Notes under the pieces: generated by a model
Seen by the model: the letters and a program-made list of their open reading frames with translations, nothing else
Database searches by the model: none
What the model was told of the DNA's origin: nothing
Program-made: the position numbers and the translations under genes
In this document: piece after piece, positions 17,568-24,111 of the stretch
Position numbering within the stretch: position 1 is the stretch's first letter
Layout of the letters: every line of letters starts with the position of its first letter
Assembly: GCA_902706235.1 (NCBI GenBank)
Contig: CACSJR010000024.1
Location: 1 to 51,740, forward strand
Direction: 5' to 3'
From: Citrobacter sp. 18056
GTDB taxonomy: Bacteria > Pseudomonadota > Gammaproteobacteria > Enterobacterales > Enterobacteriaceae
DNA: 51,740 nucleotides

Positions 17568-17596
17568 GGGGGGTTACCGGCATACGGTAATCCCCC
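17568..17596. repeat. GC-rich inverted repeat downstream of msrB
   Basis: GGGGGGTTACC (17568-17578) pairs with GGTAATCCCCC (17586-17596) over 11 positions including one G-U pair. It lies 29 bp beyond the msrB stop. No T-run follows on either strand. It may act as the 3'-end hairpin of the msrB transcript. Confidence 0.5.
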
Positions 17597-17625
17597 AGAA
17601 GCATCCGCCAGCCAGAATGATTGTT

Positions 17626-18087
17626 TCAGTTTTCATGCATATCTCCGGCAAGGAACAGGTTTAAATAATCGCCATAACCTTCTTTTTCCAGTTCAGCTTT
17701 CGGAATAAAGCGCAGTGCGGCCGAGTTTATGCAGTAGCGCAATCCACCCTTATCCTGCGGCCCGTCCGGGAAAACATGCCCAAGATGGCTGTCTGCATGG
17801 CGTGAGCGCACTTCAGTACGGATAATGCCATGGCTGGAGTCACTCAGGTTTCGGACATTTTCTTCTACCGGCTGACTGAAGGCAGGCCACCCACAGCCAG
17901 AGTCAAACTTGTCCCGTGACGAGAACAGTGGTTCACCGGAAACAATGTCGACGTACAGCCCGTCGTCGAAGTGTTTGTCGTATTTTCCAGTAAATGCCCG
18001 CTCAGTACCGTTTTTCTGGGTAACGTTAAACTGCTGATCAGTCAGTGTACGGATTGTCTGCAGGTCTTTGTGATAGATTTTGCGCAT
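17626..18087 (-). CDS. msrB: Peptide methionine-(R)-S-oxide reductase
   Basis: The 153-residue protein matches MsrB along its length: YRVC-type region replaced by [20 protein letters not shown] at about 50-69, [20 protein letters not shown] at 90-109, and the catalytic [11 protein letters not shown] near 116-126. The Cys in RYCINS is the catalytic residue, and the Cys in SGCGWPAF is the likely resolving Cys. The two CxxC zinc motifs of E. coli MsrB are absent, so this is the zinc-free type. It has no signal peptide. It follows the DUF1471 gene by 74 bp and is probably co-transcribed, linking this unit to oxidative-damage repair. Confidence 0.92.
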   Translation of the reverse strand: MRKIYHKDLQTIRTLTDQQFNVTQKNGTERAFTGKYDKHFDDGLYVDIVSGEPLFSSRDKFDSGCGWPAFSQPVEENVRNLSDSSHGIIRTEVRSRHADSHLGHVFPDGPQDKGGLRYCINSAALRFIPKAELEKEGYGDYLNLFLAGDMHEN

Positions 18088-18161
18088 AATGTGACCTCAT
18101 TTTGTTCTCGTTATCGTAAGTCCCCCGGTGCGGGAACCACACTGGGGAGATATAACTATTC

Positions 18162-18584
18162 TTAACGGTAAAGCGTTGCGGTACCGGAATACGGAGACAT
18201 ATTACTGACGCTGGTAATACGGTAGCCGGATGCGCCTTGTGCCTCCGCTTTCGCCATCAACGCATCATCCAGGTCGTCTGGTGTGGCAGCACCATGAACA
18301 GACACTTCCCCGATTTTAAAGGACTCAGATGCCTGTTTACGATTTAGTTCATTGGCCATGGACGGAACCAGGAGTTCGGAAATATCTTCCCGTCCGGTCA
18401 GACTGGCTTGGTCGTTGTAGTTCAGATTTTCGGAGACATAGCCGGAAACGAATTCGGTGCCAGCAACATCTTGGCTTACATCCAGAATACCCGCCTGAGT
18501 TTCCAGTACAGATCCGTGCTCATTCTGTGCCGCGAAAGTGATTACCGGGAAGGCCAGGAGTGCTGCAATCATTATTTTTTTCAT
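18162..18584 (-). CDS. Periplasmic DUF1471 protein with N-terminal extension
   Basis: The 140-residue precursor has a signal peptide (MKKIMIAALLAFPVITFAA). A roughly 65-residue segment without recognised domain follows, then a C-terminal DUF1471 domain (FKIGEVSVHG, DDLDDALMAKAEAQGASGYR, ITSVSNM). The start at 18584 is fixed by GAGGGT upstream; the longer in-frame extension is promoter DNA. It is paralogous to the protein at 8366-8632. It leads the two-gene unit with msrB and has an unusually informative promoter (next entry). Confidence 0.85.
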   Translation of the reverse strand: MKKIMIAALLAFPVITFAAQNEHGSVLETQAGILDVSQDVAGTEFVSGYVSENLNYNDQASLTGREDISELLVPSMANELNRKQASESFKIGEVSVHGAATPDDLDDALMAKAEAQGASGYRITSVSNMSPYSGTATLYR

Positions 18585-18639
18585 GTTGTTACCCTCATTT
18601 ATGTTTTTAATAGTGCTTGGTGTCGTGCTGTTGAAAACA

Positions 18640-18711
18640 AATCTACCTACCAGTAGATAGATTGGCAAGAAGAAAAATATGGCACTGCCATAATATGTGA
18701 CACACATCACA
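18640..18711 (-). promoter_or_regulatory. DUF1471-msrB promoter with CRP-type site and dyad operator
   Basis: Read on the minus strand, a -35 box TTGCCA (18668-18663) and a -10 box TAGATT (18645-18640) are 17 bp apart. The spacer and -10 contain the dyad CTATCTACTGGTAGGTAG (18660-18643), symmetric at 14 of 18 positions, of the kind bound by TetR-family repressors. Upstream, TGTGATGTGTGTCACA (18711-18696) is a perfect TGTGA-N6-TCACA match to the CRP consensus. Its centre is about 70 bp before the expected transcription start, the usual class I distance. So activation by CRP and repression by a TetR-type regulator are predicted. Neither regulator gene is in the window. Confidence 0.6.
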
Positions 18712-18757
18712 TTTAATGTTGTATATACTTTGATGATCGCCAGGGTGGCAGAGAGGT

Positions 18758-18996
18758 GTGAAATCAGGCCAACGGAAATATCGCCGTTTCCGGCGCTCGG
18801 TAGCGGAAACGACGATGTCTCGTTTTGGTGGTCATCTGATCCTGCGGGATTACAATGCCCAAGGCGGAGAGGCTATGGACATGATCCGTGCTTTAAACAA
18901 AATGACGCGTGCAAATATGCCCGAAAGTGTAAGGATTATCTGAGAAAACGACTGGCGGGTGACCTGCTATCTAAATCCGATTTATTCGACAAAGTC
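18758..18996 (+). pseudogene. IS903-like (IS5-family) transposase C-terminal remnant
   Basis: The frame ending at 18943 encodes RRSVAETTM, then GGHLILRDYNAQ and MIRALNKMTRANMPESVRI. These match the IS903 transposase C-terminus (RSIAETAM, GGTLTLRDYDGQ, MVRALNKMTKAGMPESVRI). The YRVKQLF segment is missing. The degenerate end repeat GATTTATTCGACAAAGTC is at 18979-18996. It diverges from the copy at 16302, so it is an older insertion. It abuts the end of the T6SS module with only 31 bp between. Confidence 0.85.
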
Positions 18997-19027
18997 TCAT
19001 GATACATAAAGCGCCCGTAGATTGATG

Positions 19028-19420
19028 TTATGGAGCCAACATCAACACCTTGAACTGACTGGGTATAATACGCATGCCTACAGAGTTGGTGGAATTCTGC
19101 AGGCTGACACTGGTCAGACGTGTCGCTGGCGTGCCTTTCAATAAAACGGTGAATGCCCCCGTCATATGGCGGGAAGGACCCATCACGCTACCAGACGCAA
19201 CCCCCATTGCAACCCCCGCATTGTCGCCATTAGTCAGTGGGGTCACTGTGGCCATATTATGCGCCGGCATTCCCATAAAGAGGATATTCAGTGCATTAGG
19301 GACTGCCGTCGGCCCAAGCGCGATATTTGGGTAAGGAATCGGTGTTGGCGTGGGTGTAGGCGTCATACAGACATCAGGAAAGGCTAAATCGGTACCACAA
19401 AGCTGGCAGTTTGCAAACAT
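19028..19420 (-). CDS. DUF4150 PAAR-like spike-tip protein
   Basis: The 130-residue protein opens with FANCQLCGTDLAFPDVCMTP and a Thr-Pro run before YPNIALG. GTPATRLTSVSLQNSTNSVG then follows. This matches DUF4150 (PAAR-like), which caps VgrG and couples cargo to the T6SS spike. There is no C-terminal toxin extension, so it is a stand-alone tip. It is the last gene of the T6SS transcript, 9 bp after the DUF3540 gene. Normally an effector gene follows such a tip, but here the next recognisable sequence is an IS remnant. Confidence 0.82.
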   Translation of the reverse strand: MFANCQLCGTDLAFPDVCMTPTPTPTPIPYPNIALGPTAVPNALNILFMGMPAHNMATVTPLTNGDNAGVAMGVASGSVMGPSRHMTGAFTVLLKGTPATRLTSVSLQNSTNSVGMRIIPSQFKVLMLAP

Positions 19421-19429
19421 AGAAAATCC

Positions 19430-20035
19430 TTAACCCATGTGAATTTGTTCAGAATCAACTTTGGTGATTGCTTTCGCCGTGATGATCGTATTTTGTGCGT
19501 GCAGACGCGCGTAATCTTCCGCTTTCATATCCAACTGTCCAGCACGTACTTGCTCGGTGTTGCGTGTTGTTCGCAAGAGGTTGTGGCTAATTTGCGTGAC
19601 AGTTTGCCAGACTGATTCAGCCCGCTGACCCACAATGCGCGAGACACTCAGCCACGCTGAAAGTTTATTTCCACTGTATGTCATCTCGCTGATGTGACAA
19701 TCGCCCTCCCCTGCCGTGATGCGCAGAGCTTCGCTACTCAAGCTTAACTCACCCTGACTACGAATATGAAGATCACCCGGTACACTAAGTTCTGCCGTAA
19801 GCGGATTCGCTCTCTCCAGCACCGCCAGCAGCCACATTTGGCTATCCACCCCCGTAATCAGAACCTTATCACCCACCTGAGGCGCAATCACGCAGCTTGC
19901 TGCGCGCAGACAGTGCCATCCACGATTTTCAGTTTCGACCGTCAAACACCCATCCGGGAAGCTGTGAGTGACAAGGCCTGCTGTCTGATTAGGTGAAACC
20001 ACGGACAGAGCCAGTTTATGGTTAATATTACTCAT
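19430..20035 (-). CDS. DUF3540-family protein of a T6SS effector module
   Basis: The 201-residue protein shows an N-terminal beta-rich domain (QVGDKVLITGVDSQMWLLAV near 51-70) and a helical C-terminal half (about 130-195). That layout fits DUF3540, a family found next to DUF2169 and DUF4150 genes in VgrG-linked clusters. The molecular role is not established; an adaptor or tip-loading role is inferred from gene neighbourhood. The start has AAGGAG upstream and lies 11 bp after the pentapeptide gene. Confidence 0.75.
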   Translation of the reverse strand: MSNINHKLALSVVSPNQTAGLVTHSFPDGCLTVETENRGWHCLRAASCVIAPQVGDKVLITGVDSQMWLLAVLERANPLTAELSVPGDLHIRSQGELSLSSEALRITAGEGDCHISEMTYSGNKLSAWLSVSRIVGQRAESVWQTVTQISHNLLRTTRNTEQVRAGQLDMKAEDYARLHAQNTIITAKAITKVDSEQIHMG

Positions 20036-20046
20036 CTAAAATCTCC

Positions 20047-21117
20047 TTAGTGGCGACTCTGGCGCTGGATGCTCCAGGCCTCAGCTCCAAGTAATTCTTC
20101 ATCATATTCAAGAATGCCTTTCCGGTTGGAAAATAAGGCATTCTCCTGTCGTGCGCGATGGAAACGCGTACGGGAAAAAGTTGCACCACGAAAATCAGCC
20201 ATGGATACATCCGCGGCCGAAAAGTCGCTGTAAGTGAGATCACAATGGGCAAAGCACGTTTTTACGGCCTTCACCTGTTGCAATATACTCTGGAATAAAC
20301 GGCTCTGACTAAAATCCGCCCCGTCCATGCAGCATCCAACAAACAATGCCTGGTCAAAAAGGCTGCCCTGACAGTTTGCAGCACTCAAATCGGCTTCCAT
20401 AAAGAGTGCCTGAGTCGCATTGACTTGCCGTAGCTGCGAACGTTTGAGTGACGCCCCTTTAAAGTTGCACTGTGTTAACTGGGCCCCTGTGAAATTAACG
20501 TCGTCAAGTTGGTTATCAGTAAACTGGCAGCCGGTAAATTTCTGCTGTGCATAGTTTTTCCCGCGCTGATCGCATTTGAAAAACACGACCCGATCGCTCT
20601 GCATTGCGGCCAAATTTGTCTCGCGCAGGTCGATGCCGAAAAATGTCGTTAGCAAGCATTGAGAGTGATCAATATGCGCTCCCGGCATCGGGGATTCATA
20701 AAACGTAACGCGATCCATTTTTGCGTAACTGAAACAGCTACTCTCGAGTGCGCAACACATAAACTGGGTTTTATCAAATTCACACCGGGAAAAGTCACTG
20801 CCGGCAAGAGAGCATTGATTAAACACACTCTGGGTCAATAGCGAATCACATACGATCAGCTTATCCATTGCGCATTGGTTAAATACCGTCTGTTCTAGTC
20901 TTGCACCAGAAAGGTTAACGCCTTCTAATTGGCATTCGGTAAATATGGTTTCATGCAGGTTTACCCCCTGCAAATTTGCCCCTCGTAGCGAGACATCCTG
21001 GAACACCCCACCGGAAAGGTCATATCCCTGTAGTTCGAGCCCATCAAGATTAATTTCAGTGATGTTTTCACCATTTTTAATTTTCTGTTGGAGCTCAGAA
21101 GCACTCAAAGCACTCAT
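20047..21117 (-). CDS. Pentapeptide-repeat protein
   Basis: The 356-residue protein consists almost entirely of A(D/N)LXX-like pentapeptides, for example LRGANLQGVNLHETIFTECQ at 44-63 and LSGARLEQTV. This predicts a right-handed quadrilateral beta-helix. There is no signal peptide. The start overlaps the stop of the DUF2169 gene (ATGA), so the two are translationally coupled. In VgrG-linked modules such proteins accompany DUF2169 adaptors. Whether they scaffold, protect or are delivered is not known. Confidence 0.85.
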   Translation of the reverse strand: MSALSASELQQKIKNGENITEINLDGLELQGYDLSGGVFQDVSLRGANLQGVNLHETIFTECQLEGVNLSGARLEQTVFNQCAMDKLIVCDSLLTQSVFNQCSLAGSDFSRCEFDKTQFMCCALESSCFSYAKMDRVTFYESPMPGAHIDHSQCLLTTFFGIDLRETNLAAMQSDRVVFFKCDQRGKNYAQQKFTGCQFTDNQLDDVNFTGAQLTQCNFKGASLKRSQLRQVNATQALFMEADLSAANCQGSLFDQALFVGCCMDGADFSQSRLFQSILQQVKAVKTCFAHCDLTYSDFSAADVSMADFRGATFSRTRFHRARQENALFSNRKGILEYDEELLGAEAWSIQRQSRH

Positions 21118-23651
21118 ACAACCTCTCCATCACGCTTCGGCAGGGTTTTGACTCGTTTGGTCCAGGCACCTTTCAGGTTGGTATGCTGGTCGGTAAAGGA
21201 TTGCGAAAGATCAGTGCGGAACAGGTTGGCATGGCTGAAGTTAGCTCCTGCAAGCTGCGTTTTTTGCAGCAACGCCGCCATCAGGTTAGCGTCAGTAAAA
21301 TTGGCATGGCGAAAATCAGTACGTAAACACATGCAACCCATCAGGCTGGCACGGGTAAAATCGCACTCCTGACAAAGTGCCTCGCTGAAATCACTGCTGT
21401 CGAGCTTCGCCCAAGTAAATTTAGCGCTGGTGAGCACAGTTTGGCGCAGGTTACTTTGCTTAAGGGTTGCCTGGCTAAAATCAGCCCCTGCCATTGATGT
21501 CCCTGACGCGGCAGCACAAGTAATCAATGTGGCGCCATCAAACCTGACCTGTTCAAGCTTGCTTTCCACCCATGAGCAGCTTTCAAGCTGCGCCTCGCTG
21601 AAAATAGCCGCTTCGAAGACGCACTTAATGAAAGTCGTTTTATGCAGACGCGCCTGAGTAAAGTCCAGTTGTGGCAGAGTCAGATCCATAAAAACGCAGC
21701 TTTCCAGGAATGCGTTACGCAAGCTGCAGCGGGTAAAATAGCCATTACGCAGCAACAAGCTATCCAGCATTGCGTCATCAAAGCAGCATTCATCAACTAG
21801 CGCTTCATCCAGTTGGGTGTTTTTAAACTGAGCATGGCTGAAATCACTGTGTACGCACTGTGCCAGGGCTAACGTGGCATCAGTGAAATTACAGCCGCGC
21901 AATGTCGCATCTTTGAGTTCCACGCGCGCCAGCATCGCATCCGTGAAGTCCGCACCATCAAGTTGGCAGCGGCTAAGATTGGCACACTCCAGTAAGGTTT
22001 TTTTAAAGCAGGCACCACGCAGATCCATTCCGGAAAAATCCACACCGGTGAGATCCATGCCGCTGAAATCACCACCCAGTGCCAGGGTACGCTGTGCGCG
22101 CTGGCGAATAATCAGGGCGATATCCCCTTTGAGGCGCACTGCGGGTGGCTGATTTTGCACAGACATCATGTACAGCTTGTGCAGCGACTCGCGAGTTTGC
22201 TGCAGTTTCTTCTCACTGAGTTGGTCTTTATTACGGTGCAGCATTTCCTGCATACGGTGCATCGACTCCGGCCCTCGCGGTTGCGAGTCCTGATTGTCCT
22301 GAGGGAAGCGTGCCTCCAACTCTTTTTTGCGATCCTCCGCCTGCGCTTTCATCTCCTCGGCCTGGCGTTCCATTTTCGCTATATATTCAGGTAGCTCGTC
22401 AAGTTTGGGGATTTCTGGTTCCTCAAACGCGGGCATGACATCGTTGATATCACTCCTTTGTTCCTTCAGCCGCGCACGATGCTGCTCGCGCACAATACTG
22501 GCGCGATTTTTCAAGTTATCGCGCATTGGGCTTGGTGATTGCGGCAGCTCGCTGTCAAGCCACGGGCCAATGGTCTCTTCCGGGATCAAATCTTTTTCGC
22601 GAAATGAAAATAGCGCGCCTTTCTCTTTATCCAGACGCTGGGCGAGAACTTTGCGATAGTGGGTTTGCGAGCGTGTAGCACCGGTTTTTTCAAGCGCCGG
22701 CATCAGTTGCAGCACATCCGCGGCATCATCTTCATTTATCCGGATATTGCCCTGCCAGATAAGTAGCATCTGTTCCAGATGGGGGAAGAACCAGACCGTT
22801 GTGGCACGCAGCGGGATTTCTTCAAACAGGACGTCCTCCGCACGCTGGCGATTGATAAAACAGCGTGCTTGCCAGGGTGGTAACGTCCCCTGTTGAACGG
22901 GTTTTTCAGGGTGCATATTCCAGATGGACCAGGCAGCCTGCGGTGGCAAACTGTCACGCTCGTTCCACCACTGATCCGGGCTGGCCGCGTTAAATACCCG
23001 CCAGTCGTTATCACGCGAAAAGCCGGGGAAATCATTCTGTAACCAGTGGTCGTCGTATTGCTTCCCCATTCGGCTCATGCGCCGTGGCCACTGAATATCC
23101 AGCGGACCAAAGCTTGCCGGTTCCGGTTTTTGCCCGGGCGTTGTGATGCGGGTGTTCAAGGCTTCAATATTTGGCAGACGGCGAAACGCCACCCCATCCT
23201 GCAACTCATTAACCGCCCCAATACCATGGGGGTTCTCAGCATAATCCTCACCACCAAAGGCACGGCTCCAGTCAAGGCGCATCTGATCAAATTCGCGTGG
23301 CGGGGTTGCTTTAGAGCCTGACCAGAAGCGGTCACCAGAAACGAGCAACGTTTTAGAAAGTTGCTCAATTTCAATACGCGTGGCACAGGCCGTTTTGTCT
23401 TGCTGATGATGGCTGTAAGCAAAGCCTGTCGCGAGGAATTCGGCGCAGGATTTAGGCATTGCCATATCAATCACCCCGCCACTTGCTTGCAACTCATCAG
23501 CGGCCAGTTGCCACAGTTCCATTTCCGGGCGCAGTTTGGGTTTATCCCCCATATCAGCGAGCGCCAACACTGAAACACCGAGGTGATTTTTGCCTTTTAA
23601 GCGAAACGGGCGGCTTAGCACGCTAAGACGCAAAGGTTTAATAATCTTCAT
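21114..23651 (-). CDS. DUF2169 domain plus pentapeptide-repeat fusion
   Basis: The 845-residue protein has three parts. Residues about 1-310 match DUF2169 (RPFRLKGKNHLGVSVLALAD near 15-34 and DWSRAFGGEDYAENPHGIGA near 148-167). Residues about 390-500 are charged and coiled-coil-like (MERQAEEMKAQAEDRKKELE). Residues about 515-835 are pentapeptide repeats (DLTGVDFSGMDLRGACF). DUF2169 proteins are known or proposed T6SS effector adaptors. Fusion to a long beta-helix is common in this module type. It is separated by 49 bp from the small membrane protein upstream and overlaps the next gene by 4 bp. Confidence 0.85.
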   Translation of the reverse strand: MKIIKPLRLSVLSRPFRLKGKNHLGVSVLALADMGDKPKLRPEMELWQLAADELQASGGVIDMAMPKSCAEFLATGFAYSHHQQDKTACATRIEIEQLSKTLLVSGDRFWSGSKATPPREFDQMRLDWSRAFGGEDYAENPHGIGAVNELQDGVAFRRLPNIEALNTRITTPGQKPEPASFGPLDIQWPRRMSRMGKQYDDHWLQNDFPGFSRDNDWRVFNAASPDQWWNERDSLPPQAAWSIWNMHPEKPVQQGTLPPWQARCFINRQRAEDVLFEEIPLRATTVWFFPHLEQMLLIWQGNIRINEDDAADVLQLMPALEKTGATRSQTHYRKVLAQRLDKEKGALFSFREKDLIPEETIGPWLDSELPQSPSPMRDNLKNRASIVREQHRARLKEQRSDINDVMPAFEEPEIPKLDELPEYIAKMERQAEEMKAQAEDRKKELEARFPQDNQDSQPRGPESMHRMQEMLHRNKDQLSEKKLQQTRESLHKLYMMSVQNQPPAVRLKGDIALIIRQRAQRTLALGGDFSGMDLTGVDFSGMDLRGACFKKTLLECANLSRCQLDGADFTDAMLARVELKDATLRGCNFTDATLALAQCVHSDFSHAQFKNTQLDEALVDECCFDDAMLDSLLLRNGYFTRCSLRNAFLESCVFMDLTLPQLDFTQARLHKTTFIKCVFEAAIFSEAQLESCSWVESKLEQVRFDGATLITCAAASGTSMAGADFSQATLKQSNLRQTVLTSAKFTWAKLDSSDFSEALCQECDFTRASLMGCMCLRTDFRHANFTDANLMAALLQKTQLAGANFSHANLFRTDLSQSFTDQHTNLKGAWTKRVKTLPKRDGEVV

Positions 23652-23700
23652 ACACCGCGTCCTTTAAGAACAATTTAAATAATATTTCTTGAATTAGCAG

Positions 23701-24096
23701 TTAAAAATCACCCAGCACTAGCGGCTTTCCGTATAAGGCAATACACTTCACATTATCTTTGTCATATTTAATAGTTGTTCCACTCCCTGGTTTTAAATTT
23801 TCTATCTCAGCAAATGTAAGTGCTTTTAAAATATCAACCTCAACATCCTGATTCTCCATTGTTTTAAATTTCAATGTCAATCTATAGATTGGCCTCCCCC
23901 CTCCCCACATGCTTGTTTGTTGGGCTGAAATAATATCAGCATTGACTGCGATTCCTTTTTGAAGAACCGCAGTCTCGGTGAATCCATTTTTTATCATTGT
24001 AAAAAATTGCATGCCAATAGTTTTCGACAAAATAAAAAACACAAAAAAAATTATAGTAACCGAAATAAGCAACCATCTTTCTGAAAAAAAATCCAT
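23701..24096 (-). CDS. Small membrane-anchored protein of unknown function
   Basis: The 131-residue protein has one N-terminal hydrophobic span (about residues 8-26), then a soluble domain with RLTLKFKTMENQDVEVDILK and IKYDKDNVKCIALYGKP. I do not recognise it with confidence; DUF3592-like proteins are a distant possibility. It is clearly AT-richer than the core T6SS genes, like the 3' end of vgrG. Sitting 15 bp after vgrG and 49 bp before the adaptor, it could be an immunity protein, an accessory factor or an unusual effector. None of these can be shown from sequence. Confidence 0.65.
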   Translation of the reverse strand: MDFFSERWLLISVTIIFFVFFILSKTIGMQFFTMIKNGFTETAVLQKGIAVNADIISAQQTSMWGGGRPIYRLTLKFKTMENQDVEVDILKALTFAEIENLKPGSGTTIKYDKDNVKCIALYGKPLVLGDF

Positions 24097-24111
24097 AAAT
24101 ATCCTCGCAAA

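Noticed and set aside
23701..24096. Calling the 131-residue protein a T6SS toxin or immunity protein
   Set aside because: Only one membrane span and no catalytic motif or known family can be seen, so it is left as unknown.
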